From positions 124,001-188,000 of the forward strand of contig CAVSFF010000012.1 of assembly GCA_963727285.1 (NCBI GenBank): DNA of 64,000 nucleotides. The letters are read 5' to 3'. Every line of letters starts with the position of its first letter. The first letter of the stretch is position 1. The position numbers and the translations under genes are program-made. Of this stretch, positions 1 through 7,108 are shown one piece after another. The notes under the pieces are model-generated. The model worked only from the letters and a program-made list of their open reading frames with translations, had not been told where the DNA came from and made no database searches. This stretch comes from CAITWD01 sp963727285. Lineage in GTDB: Bacteria > Actinomycetota > Thermoleophilia > Miltoncostaeales > Miltoncostaeaceae.

Positions 1-167
1 GTCTTGCCGGCGCCCCGCGATCGGACGACGATGCCGAAGACCAGGGCGATGTGGCGCTCGATGCGCCGGTCCGGGAAGTCGAAGGCCGTCGTCATCGGAA
101 TGGCGCTGACGTACGCACCGACGTGCGGGAACTCATCGTCCGGGTCTCCCGCCGGCTGATCGTTCAT
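1..167 (-). CDS. YbjQ/UPF0145-like protein, N-terminal fragment
   Basis: The window edge cuts this gene; only about 55 N-terminal residues are present. The ATG (complement of 165-167) follows a GGAGGGG ribosome-binding site. The visible residues include TTAFDFPDRRIERHIALVFG followed by IVVRSRGAGK. This matches the opening of the YbjQ (UPF0145) family, which begins with a Thr-Thr strand, an Ile/Arg-Ile turn and a G-x-V-x-R-S-R strand. The family is annotated as a putative heavy-metal-binding domain, but its biochemical role is not established. It is read leftwards, away from the hydrolase pair, with 145 bp between. The family call rests on a short N-terminal stretch, so it is moderate. Confidence 0.6.
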   Translation of the reverse strand, partial: MNDQPAGDPDDEFPHVGAYVSAIPMTTAFDFPDRRIERHIALVFGIVVRSRGAGK

Positions 168-312
168 GAACCCCTCCCTCGGATCGTCCCGGCTGGCCGT
201 CGCGCGAATGTCCGGATCTGTCAGAACGTACCAGCGGGCCCCGCCGCGGACCGGACCGCGCGCGCCCTCCGGGACCGTTCGTCCCCGACCCACCCGAGGC
301 CGGGCGCTCCGG

Positions 313-1119
313 TCAGGCCACCTGTCGCAGCAAGAACTCGAGGGTTGCCGCGGTGAACGTCTGCGGATCTTCGTTCAGTCCGGCATGACCCATGTGCTCG
401 AAGACGACGGCCTCGGCATGGGGAATGCCCGCACGCATCGCATCCAAGAAACGCGTCGAGGTCACCTGATCGCGGGCCCCGAAGGTGATCAGCGTCGGCG
501 CGGAGATCGCACCGAGGGCACCGGACGCGTCGTGGTCGAGGACTGCCTCGGCCTGGGCGAGGAAGGCGGCGAGCGGCTGCGGCGGCAGGCTGCGCGTGAA
601 CGCCTCGATCTCCGCGACCGCGCCGGGGCGATCGGCGTACATGTCGGGCGTAAAGCACCACGGAAACACCCCGAGGATCAGCGCCTCGGTCACGGTCGGG
701 AGCGCGCGTGCGAGGGCGCACCAGTTCTCGATGCGCACGCGTAGCGGTCCGTCGGTGGCATTCCAGGTGCTGCTGAGGGTCAGCGACCGTACCCGGTCCG
801 GATGCCGAGCCGCGAGATGGGTCGCCACGGCCGACCCGAGCGAGAGACCCGACACGTGCGCGGATTCGATCCCGATCGCATCGAGGAAGGCCGCCATCTG
901 GTCGGCATACCCGACGGTCGAGTAGGGGCCGGGCGGCATGTCGCTGGCCCCCGCGCCGGGAAGATCGACACAGATGCATGTGAAGCTTCGCGCGTAGTCC
1001 TCGAGTTGCAGCCCGAAGCAGTGCAGATCGGCGCCAAGCGCCGGGATCAGCAAGAGCGGCTCGCCGGCACCGGCGATCTCGTAGTTGATCCGCACTCCTC
1101 CGGCATCGACTCGCGGCAC
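313..1119 (-). CDS. alpha/beta hydrolase (copy 1 of a tandem pair)
   Basis: A 268-residue cytoplasmic alpha/beta-hydrolase-fold enzyme. The nucleophile elbow is GLSLG (Ser93), the acid is probably Asp217 in GARDQV, and the base is His245 in MGHAG, so the triad is complete. PGPYSTVGYADQMAAFLDAI, just before the nucleophile region, is typical of haloalkane dehalogenase and lactonase-like hydrolases. The ATG is preceded by a GAGAGAGG-type ribosome-binding site. It is a close paralogue of the gene just upstream (1264-2079), with near-identical spacing of the triad and the shared block VFPWCFTPDM. The substrate cannot be told; esterase, lactonase or C-C hydrolase are all possible. Confidence 0.85.
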   Translation of the reverse strand: MPRVDAGGVRINYEIAGAGEPLLLIPALGADLHCFGLQLEDYARSFTCICVDLPGAGASDMPPGPYSTVGYADQMAAFLDAIGIESAHVSGLSLGSAVATHLAARHPDRVRSLTLSSTWNATDGPLRVRIENWCALARALPTVTEALILGVFPWCFTPDMYADRPGAVAEIEAFTRSLPPQPLAAFLAQAEAVLDHDASGALGAISAPTLITFGARDQVTSTRFLDAMRAGIPHAEAVVFEHMGHAGLNEDPQTFTAATLEFLLRQVA

Positions 1120-1242
1120 GGCACCTCTCTCTTGGTGGCGCCAACCCTATCGGGGCGGTCTCCGGCGTACCACGACGATCGATGTCCGCGCGACGGCGGC
1201 GATGCCGAGCGGCGGCCCCGGGCCGGCGGCGGCGGGCGGGTC

Positions 1243-1262
1243 GGGCGGGGCGGGCCCCGCCC
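1243..1262 (-). terminator. GC-rich hairpin after the second hydrolase
   Basis: GGGCGGGGC, a GG loop, and GCCCCGCCC form a perfect inverted repeat starting one base past the stop at 1264. Its place between two tandem genes suggests a transcriptional stop or attenuation site. It has no T-tract, as is common in GC-rich actinobacteria. Confidence 0.5.
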
Positions 1263-1263
1263 G

Positions 1264-2079
1264 TCACCGTCCGCCCGTCAGTGGCGACGCAGAAAGTCGA
1301 CGGGTCGCCCGATTGAAGGTCTCCGGGTCCTCGTGAAGCCCGGCATGGGCGAGATCGTCGAACACGACGAGCTCGGTGTCGGCGATCCCGGCCCGGAGCG
1401 GCTCGACGAACCGCAGCGAGGTCACCTGGTCGTGCGCACCCACCGTGATGAGCGTGGGTGCCGTGATCTGCGGCAGCACCGGAGCGCCGTCGTGATCGAT
1501 CACCGCCTGGGCCTGCGCGAGGAACGCCTCGAGCGGTTGGACCGGTCGGCTGCGCACAAACTCCTCGAGCGCCGTCACGAACTCCGGGCGCTGGACGTAC
1601 ATCTCCGGCGTGAAGCACCACGGGAAGATGCCGAGAATGACCGCGTCGGCCACGCTCGGCAGCCCCCGGGCGAGAGCGCGCCAGTTCTCAAGGCACACCC
1701 GCAGGAACGCATCGGTGGTATCCCATGCGCTGTTGAGGGTGAGCGATCGCACGCGGGCGGGATGACGGGCCGCCAAGTGGGTCCCGACGGCGGACCCGAG
1801 CGAGACGCCTGCCACGTGCGCCGATTCGATCCCGATCGCACCGAGGAACTCCGCGAGCCGGTCGGCATACTCCACCGTCGAATACGGACCCGCCGGCTTG
1901 TCGCTCTCCCCGGACCCGGGCAAGTCGACCGAAATGCACGAGAAGTGCTTGGTGTACTCGGGCAGCTGAAATGCGTAGCAGGCATGGTCGGCGGCCAGAT
2001 ATGGAATCAGCAGCAGCGGGTCGCCATCTCCCTGAACGTCGTAGTTGACGGTAAGTCCTGCGACGTTGACCTTCGGCAT
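1264..2079 (-). CDS. alpha/beta hydrolase (copy 2 of a tandem pair), altered C-terminus
   Basis: A 271-residue paralogue of the 313-1119 hydrolase. The elbow is GVSLG (Ser93), with Asp217 in GAHDQV and His245 in LAHAG, at the same residue numbers as in copy 1. The start ATG (complement of 2077-2079) has AAGGGGGG just upstream; longer in-frame readings have no such site. The last 13 residues do not match copy 1. Dropping one G from the GGG at 1302-1304 restores a tail reading TVDFLRRH and a stop at 1278, which aligns with TLEFLLRQ of copy 1. A one-base insertion, biological or technical, is therefore likely at the 3' end. The catalytic core is intact. Confidence 0.83.
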   Translation of the reverse strand: MPKVNVAGLTVNYDVQGDGDPLLLIPYLAADHACYAFQLPEYTKHFSCISVDLPGSGESDKPAGPYSTVEYADRLAEFLGAIGIESAHVAGVSLGSAVGTHLAARHPARVRSLTLNSAWDTTDAFLRVCLENWRALARGLPSVADAVILGIFPWCFTPEMYVQRPEFVTALEEFVRSRPVQPLEAFLAQAQAVIDHDGAPVLPQITAPTLITVGAHDQVTSLRFVEPLRAGIADTELVVFDDLAHAGLHEDPETFNRATRRLSASPLTGGR

Positions 2080-2288
2080 GGTGCCCCCCTTGTCGAATGG
2101 ACTCTCACCAACGTCCGCCCCCGCCGGGCCACTGTCAAGGGGCCAGAACCCGGTCACCAGCTGTGGGGGACGTGCCGCTGTCGCGCGTCGCGCGCCGTTG
2201 CGGGACCGCCAACCCGCACCACGCCCACCGATGGCTCTACCCTGACCGCCCGAGGGAGCCCCGGCTCGCGTTGCCGTGACGCAGTGCC

Positions 2289-2417
2289 CTAGCCGCGAGC
2301 CGCGTAGATGACCCAGGCGACGATCACACCGACAAGAATGGCCGGCAGCACACCCAGGACGAGGATGATCCACATCCGTTGCGGCAACTGCGGGCGTTCG
2401 CGGCGATCGTCAGACAT
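2289..2417 (-). CDS. 42-residue single-pass membrane protein
   Basis: A short reading frame coding for MSDDRRERPQLPQRMW followed by one hydrophobic helix (IILVLGVLPAILVGVIVAWV) and a short Arg-containing end. The charged N-terminus and single helix suggest an inner-membrane microprotein with the N-terminus in the cytoplasm. The ribosome-binding site is weak. It lies downstream of two other tiny hydrophobic genes (2460-2657 and 2855-3019) on the same strand, which supports it being real. I recognise no named family and assign no function. Confidence 0.5.
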   Translation of the reverse strand: MSDDRRERPQLPQRMWIILVLGVLPAILVGVIVAWVIYAARG

Positions 2418-2459
2418 CGGCGGTGGGACGACGCGACCGACCGGGAAGCACGGGCCTGG

Positions 2460-2657
2460 TCAGGTCTTGCGGAACGCGAGCGAGGCCACGGCGATGATCG
2501 AAAGGACCGCGGCGACGATCGCGGCGATGATGATGACCTTGGCGATGCCGATCGCCACCAGGATCGCCAGCACCACGAGGACGCCGATCGTCGTGGCGAC
2601 AAGGCTCAGGATGCCCTTCTTCTGGGCCGCGTCGTCGGCCTGCGGTTGCTCTGGCAT
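2460..2657 (-). CDS. 65-residue two-helix membrane protein
   Basis: The product starts MPEQPQADDAAQKKG and then has two hydrophobic helices, about residues 17-38 and 40-62, ending in a basic FRKT tail. The start (complement of 2655-2657) is set by a strong GAAGGAAG ribosome-binding site. It sits in a run of three small membrane-protein genes read leftwards. The helical hairpin resembles many actinobacterial proteins of unknown function. No catalytic motif is visible. Confidence 0.6.
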   Translation of the reverse strand: MPEQPQADDAAQKKGILSLVATTIGVLVVLAILVAIGIAKVIIIAAIVAAVLSIIAVASLAFRKT

Positions 2658-2777
2658 GAACTTCCTTCGGTTGGGGATGCCAGAACTATCGCCTGCTGCC
2701 CGTTCCGGGGCAATAGCGGCGATCGCGCCGCCGGACGGCCGATCGATTGTCAGGCGAGCGCACGCAGTCCACGAACG

Positions 2778-2805
2778 GCCCCGGCATGCGACTGCATGCC
2801 GGGGC
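2778..2805 (-). terminator. perfect 12-bp stem with 4-base loop
   Basis: GCCCCGGCATGC, loop GACT, GCATGCCGGGGC: a perfect stem 50 bp past the stop of the 54-residue membrane protein gene (2855-3019). It is a likely intrinsic terminator on the minus strand, although no U-tract follows. Confidence 0.6.
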
Positions 2806-2854
2806 GCACCAAGGGGTGACCGTTCCCGTGGCGCGCCCGCGGCGCGCCGACCCG

Positions 2855-3019
2855 CTAGCGCCGAGCTGGAATCAAGGCGCCGATGATCCAGAAGAGCGGG
2901 ATAAACAGTCCCACGATGAACATCACCCAGTGGCCGCGGCGCAGTGTCCGGATGCCGAGCCAGATGAACAGCACCACCCAGATGACGGCCAGTACGGCCG
3001 CCAGAATGCCCGTATTCAC
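2855..3019 (-). CDS. 54-residue two-helix membrane protein (PLDc_N-like)
   Basis: The GTG start at 3017-3019 has GAAGGGG upstream. The protein has helix 1 at about residues 4-21, a basic turn (GIRTLRRGHW), and helix 2 (VMFIVGLFIPLFWIIGALI), ending PARR. The W-hydrophobic-FWIIGALI pattern resembles the short PLDc_N/superinfection-immunity type of membrane hairpins, which carry no enzymatic residues. It is followed by a strong hairpin. The function is unknown; the family likeness is weak. Confidence 0.55.
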   Translation of the reverse strand: MNTGILAAVLAVIWVVLFIWLGIRTLRRGHWVMFIVGLFIPLFWIIGALIPARR

Positions 3020-3281
3020 CGTGGGTGCCCCTTCGTTGTCCGGGGCCGCCAATCGGCCCACCGGTCGCGGAGCGGATCTCCGCCACACCACCAACCTACC
3101 CGTCGACGATGACGGTGCGGCGCGAGGTGCATGGCGCGAGGCGCGGGCGGCATGCGCATGCCGGAGCGCCCCCGGTCGCGACCCGGACCGGGTCGGGACG
3201 CCGGTGGGAGATCTCCGGTACGTGGTGTGATTTCGCCTGACGGCATCGGCGCCGTCCCCGCGGCACGACGCGGCCCGAGGG

Positions 3282-3287
3282 TAGGTT
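3282..3287 (+). promoter_or_regulatory. TAGGTT -10 element, leaderless
   Basis: TAGGTT fits the actinobacterial TANNNT -10 consensus and ends six bases before the ATG at 3294. Transcription would start at or next to the start codon, so the mRNA is probably leaderless; no ribosome-binding site is seen. Confidence 0.45.
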
Positions 3288-3293
3288 TGCCCC

Positions 3294-3743
3294 ATGACGA
3301 CCGCCTCGGCACGACATGTCCCGTTTGCAGTGGCGCTGGTGTGTGCGATCACGGTGTTTGCGTCGACCGCGGCCGCCGCGCGCATCGTGCTGTTCCAGAC
3401 CCCGTCCCGGAACATCGGCTGCGCCTACCTGCCGGCGATCTCCCGGGGCGACGTCCCCACGCTCCGCTGCGAGATCGGCTCCGGGCTGCGGCCGCTCCCG
3501 CCCCACGCCCGCCGCTGCGTTCAGGGCGACTTCGGGCAGGCGGTCGCGATGGCCCGGCGCGGGCGGGCCCGGGCCATCTGCATCAGCGACACCGTGCGAT
3601 CCCCATCGGCCACCGTGCTGCGATACGGACACACGATCCATGTGGGCGGCTTTTCGTGCACGTCGCGGCGCACGGGCCTGCGCTGCACCAACGGCGCCCG
3701 GCACGGCTGGTTCCTGAGCCGCCAGCACTCGTACCTGTTCTAG
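3294..3743 (+). CDS. secreted cysteine-containing protein (DUF6636-like)
   Basis: A 149-residue product with a Sec-type signal peptide (hydrophobic stretch VPFAVALVCAITVFASTAAA, cleavage near AAA-RI). The mature part begins with FQTPSRNIGCAY and ends in SRQHSYLF. It has six cysteines (Cys43, 59, 75, 96 and two near residues 122 and 130), suggesting three disulfides outside the cell. The F-x-T/S-P-S-x-N-I-x-C opening recalls a family of small actinobacterial exported proteins (DUF6636-like). The role is unknown. It converges on the MMPL exporter gene with only 29 bp between them. Confidence 0.7.
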   Translation: MTTASARHVPFAVALVCAITVFASTAAAARIVLFQTPSRNIGCAYLPAISRGDVPTLRCEIGSGLRPLPPHARRCVQGDFGQAVAMARRGRARAICISDTVRSPSATVLRYGHTIHVGGFSCTSRRTGLRCTNGARHGWFLSRQHSYLF

Positions 3744-3753
3744 CCCGAGTTGC

Positions 3754-3766
3754 CCGGGCCGCCCGG
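3754..3766. terminator. short bidirectional hairpin between convergent genes
   Basis: CCGGG-CCG-CCCGG lies in the 29-bp gap between the stop codons of the secreted protein (3743) and the MMPL exporter (3773). It is only a five-base-pair stem, so it is weak on its own; the position makes it plausible. Confidence 0.3.
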
Positions 3767-3772
3767 ACGCCG

Positions 3773-6040
3773 TCAGCGCGTCGCGGTCGGCTCCGGGGAC
3801 GGCGGTGCCGGCGCTTCTTCCTCGGCGGGCGACGGGCGCTCGACCGAACCCTCGATGTTGAAGTGCGGCATCCGCTTGTCGAGCCACTCCGGCAGCCACC
3901 AGGTGATGCGTCCAAGCAACTCCAGCGTCGACGGCAACAGCAGGCAGCGCACGATGATCGCGTCGACGAACACGGCCACGGCCAACCCGAACCCGAATTC
4001 CTTGAGCGTGCGCTCGTTGCCGAGCGTGAACGACATGAACACGCAGATCATGATTGCCGCGGCGGCGCTGATCACACGCCCGGTCACGGCGATGCCCTCC
4101 GCGACCGCCTCCGAGGGATCGTTGCGGCGCACCCATTCCTCGTGGATGCGGGTGATCAGAAACACCTCGTAGTCCATCGACAATCCGAAGACCACCGCAA
4201 ACATGATCACGGGAATCCAGGCCTCGATCGGGCCCTTCTGAACCCCGAATACACTGGCGAAATGTCCTTGCCCGAACACGGCGACCGTCGCACCGATCGC
4301 GGCTCCGATCGTCAGCAGGTTGAGAATCGCGGCCTGGATCGGGATCACAATCGACCGGAAGATGAAGAACAGCAGCAGCGCCGACAGCACGATGACGATC
4401 GAGATGAACAGCGGCAGCTTGCTGCCGAGCACGTTCGAGAAATCGATCGCTCCGGCAGTGAAGCCACCGACCAGCACGGTGACGCCGGCTTGCTTGGCGA
4501 CCGGCGGCAGGACGTCACCGCGCAGGTGGTTCACCAGATTGGTCGTCGCTTCGTCCTGCGGGGCCGAGTTCGGAAACGCCGACATCACCGCCACGTTGCC
4601 CGACGGGGCGATCCGGGGCGGGGTCACCGCCACGATCCCGGGGGTCGCGGCGATCGTGCTCCGGAGTGCCGGGAGCGCGGCCCGGCTGGCCGGGGTCGGC
4701 AGCTCGGTGACGATCATCAGCGGCCCGTTGAAACCCGGTCCGAAGCCCGCGGCGAGCATGTCGAACGACTGACGGGTGCTGGTGCCGGCCGGATCGTTGC
4801 CGGCGTCGCTGCTGTCCAGGCGCAGCGAGGCCAATGGGATCAACAGCAGCAGCATGATCAGCCCCGAGACGATCGCCATCGGCCACGGATGGTCACGTAC
4901 GACGTGGCTCCAGTTGCGCCAGAACCCGCGCGACTGGGCCGGCGCGGCGACGGGAACCGGGTCGGCGTCGGCGTCGGCAACCGCTTCGGCCTCGACCGTC
5001 ACGGTCGTGCCACGCGCCAGGCGCTTTCGGATCCAGCCCTTGCGGGCCAGCCGCGGACCGAAGCGGGACAGGGCGGCCGGCAGCAGCGTCAGCGCCGCGA
5101 TGACCGTAAAGAACACGGCGATCACGGCGGCAATCGCCAGGCCGTACATGAAGGCCACGCCGGTCGCGAACATCCCGAGCAGGGCGATGATCACGGTGAC
5201 CCCGGCGAGCAGGACGGCACGACCGGACGTGTCCATCGCGTTGAGGACTGCGCTCTCGACGTCGCCCGAGGCCAGATACTCCTCACGGAATCTGGTCACG
5301 ATGAACAACGAGTAGTCGATGCCGACGCCAAGGCCGATCATCAACGCCAGCTGCGTCGAGACGTTCGGCATGTCGACCACGTACGTGGTGAATGCGATGA
5401 ACGCGACGCCCGTAAACAGCGCGAGCCCCGCGGTGATCAGCGGCAGTCCGGCCGCCGTCAGCGAGCCGAAGGTGATGAGCAGGATGATCAGTGCGGCAAT
5501 GACGCCGACCTCGGTGGCGGGGCCGACACTGAAGCCCTCGGCCGCCTCGATCACCTGGCCGCCGGCTGCCACCTTGAGCCCCGGAACGTTGACCGCTTTG
5601 ATCGCCGCCAGCACCGGCTTGCCGGTGTTCATCCCCATCTGGTTGGCGGCCTGGTTGTAGTTGATCGTCGCAAACGCGGTGCGGCGGTCCGGCGAGACCT
5701 GGACGGCGCCGCGGGTGCTGTAAGGACTGATGACCCCGACGACGTGCGGCATCGCCGCGATCTTCGCCAGCAGCGGCTCGATCGCGCCCTGGACCGCCGG
5801 CGAATCGATCGTGCCCTGCGAGGTGTGGAAGACCACCTGGTCGACGTCCCCGCTCTGGGCCGGGAACTCCTTGGCCAGCAGGTCATGCGCCTTCTGGGTC
5901 TGGGTGCCCGGCAGCGTGTAGACGGTCGCGTAGCTCGGCCCGACCTTCTGGGCAACGACGGTCGACGCGGCCGCCACGACGACCCAGATGACGGCGACCA
6001 ACAGACGGTGCGCCATGCACCAGCGCGCGAGCGCCCGCAT
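3773..6040 (-). CDS. MMPL/RND family membrane transporter
   Basis: A 755-residue inner-membrane exporter of the MmpL/YdfJ type. It has the two-fold RND layout: TM1, a large periplasm-side loop (residues about 35-190), a block of five helices with GIDYSLFIVTRFREEY near residue 235, a second loop, and a second helix block with GLSMDYEVFLITRIHEEW near 615. The Asp-Tyr pairs in these two motifs are the proton-relay signature of the family. The ATG at 6038-6040 has GGGAGGCGG upstream; longer readings lack hydrophobic N-terminal sequence. The C-terminus ends in a Pro/Glu-rich cytoplasmic tail. Such proteins export lipids, siderophores or drugs; the substrate is not evident, and no adjacent TetR-type regulator is present. 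Confidence 0.9.
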   Translation of the reverse strand: MRALARWCMAHRLLVAVIWVVVAAASTVVAQKVGPSYATVYTLPGTQTQKAHDLLAKEFPAQSGDVDQVVFHTSQGTIDSPAVQGAIEPLLAKIAAMPHVVGVISPYSTRGAVQVSPDRRTAFATINYNQAANQMGMNTGKPVLAAIKAVNVPGLKVAAGGQVIEAAEGFSVGPATEVGVIAALIILLITFGSLTAAGLPLITAGLALFTGVAFIAFTTYVVDMPNVSTQLALMIGLGVGIDYSLFIVTRFREEYLASGDVESAVLNAMDTSGRAVLLAGVTVIIALLGMFATGVAFMYGLAIAAVIAVFFTVIAALTLLPAALSRFGPRLARKGWIRKRLARGTTVTVEAEAVADADADPVPVAAPAQSRGFWRNWSHVVRDHPWPMAIVSGLIMLLLLIPLASLRLDSSDAGNDPAGTSTRQSFDMLAAGFGPGFNGPLMIVTELPTPASRAALPALRSTIAATPGIVAVTPPRIAPSGNVAVMSAFPNSAPQDEATTNLVNHLRGDVLPPVAKQAGVTVLVGGFTAGAIDFSNVLGSKLPLFISIVIVLSALLLFFIFRSIVIPIQAAILNLLTIGAAIGATVAVFGQGHFASVFGVQKGPIEAWIPVIMFAVVFGLSMDYEVFLITRIHEEWVRRNDPSEAVAEGIAVTGRVISAAAAIMICVFMSFTLGNERTLKEFGFGLAVAVFVDAIIVRCLLLPSTLELLGRITWWLPEWLDKRMPHFNIEGSVERPSPAEEEAPAPPSPEPTATR

Positions 6041-6321
6041 CAGCCGCCGCCTCCCGACTCGGCCCCAACGGACGTCGCAGAGGACATTCCGGGCGTGTTC
6101 GCTCCGCATCTGGCACGTCTGGCCATGGTGACCTCTCAGGAACTCGGGGGGATGCCGCGGGCGCCGGCCGGGTCGACCGCCGGGATCGGGTCGGCCGGCC
6201 CCTGGCGGGGCACTGACCGGAACGTTATCTCGTGAGCACGGATCGCGCGACCGGCTGCCGTCATGGACCCGCCGCGCACGGCCGGGGGCCGCCACAGCCG
6301 TCGGGCCGCCGCGTCGCCGGC

Positions 6322-6337
6322 GCCCCGTGGGCGGGGC
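6322..6337 (-). terminator. hairpin after the chorismate-lyase-like gene
   Basis: GCCCCG, loop TGGG, CGGGGC: a six-base-pair GC stem starting seven bases past the stop at 6344. The rest of the 6041-6343 gap holds the ribosome-binding site of the MMPL gene and nothing else I can identify. Confidence 0.5.
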
Positions 6338-6343
6338 TCGGTG

Positions 6344-6904
6344 TCAGCCGAATGCCAGTACGCGTGCCGACAAGTCGCGCAGAAACCACTCGTCGATGAG
6401 CATGACCGCGACACCGCCGGCGTCGACGCGATACCGACGGGCGAAGATCGCGGCGGAGACGGCGTTGCCCGGAGCGAGCCGCGCCACCGTCGGGCGGCGC
6501 TCCGGCGCGCCAAGCACCGTGCGGGCGATCCGAATCCCCCGGTCCGCGAGGACGCGCCCGATCGGGGCGCTGGTGGCCGCCAGCACCTCGGGCACGTCGG
6601 CGGGCAGGCGGTCGGGAACGAGCAGTGTCTCCGCATAGAGGTAGTCCCGTCGCGACGCGGTGCCCCGGACGATGGCGTGGCGGCGGACCACGGGGCGCCC
6701 GGGCTCGACATCCAGCGGACCCGGGGCGGTCGAGACGATCGCCGCCTGCACGATGACATCGGCCTCGACGGATTCTCCGGTCACCCGCTCGAGCAACGCC
6801 GTCACGGTCCCGTCCGACTGCGACAACAGACGCGCGACCACGCCGGCCGCCACACGATGCATGGCATCGTCATCCGCGGCACGCCTGTTCGGGTTCGTCG
6901 CCAT
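6344..6904 (-). CDS. chorismate pyruvate-lyase family protein (UbiC/UTRA-like fold)
   Basis: A 186-residue protein. The start at 6902-6904 is set by GAAGGAC seven bases upstream. Landmarks are LLERVTGESVEADVIVQ (residues about 37-53), an Arg-rich strand, the helix LPADVPEVLAAT, GIRIARTVLGAPERRP, and a C-terminal RYRVDAGGVAVMLIDEWFL. This order matches DUF98/chorismate-lyase-like proteins, in which conserved Arg and Glu residues bind an aromatic acid. True UbiC makes 4-hydroxybenzoate from chorismate, but many actinobacterial members sit outside ubiquinone pathways and may only bind ligands. It is divergent from the large cyclase gene at 7109, which hints at a shared control region. Activity is unproven. 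Confidence 0.6.
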   Translation of the reverse strand: MATNPNRRAADDDAMHRVAAGVVARLLSQSDGTVTALLERVTGESVEADVIVQAAIVSTAPGPLDVEPGRPVVRRHAIVRGTASRRDYLYAETLLVPDRLPADVPEVLAATSAPIGRVLADRGIRIARTVLGAPERRPTVARLAPGNAVSAAIFARRYRVDAGGVAVMLIDEWFLRDLSARVLAFG

Positions 6905-7077
6905 CGCCAGTCCTTCAGCTCGACGGCCGTCGCACGACACCGGACGCTCCGGGTCGCGCGCGCCGTCACGCAGATCCAATACCCGTCGATCGGCGCGGAC
7001 AACCCGCACCGATGACGGCCACGGCCGCACTGCGCTCCGAACGACGCGACGAGCTCGCCGGACGGGGGCTGCGGGCC

Positions 7078-7083
7078 TATGAT
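7078..7083 (+). promoter_or_regulatory. TATGAT -10 element for the two-domain cyclase gene
   Basis: TATGAT matches TANNNT. Transcription would start near 7090, which excludes the ATG at 7079 and supports the ATG at 7109, itself preceded by GAGG. Confidence 0.4.
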
Positions 7084-7108
7084 CTTCCTGCCCGATCGAG
7101 GCCCGCCG

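Noticed and set aside
3131..6235. A long open frame on the plus strand across the MMPL gene
   Set aside because: Antisense shadow: the product is Arg/Asp/His-rich without domains, while the minus strand encodes a full MMPL transporter.
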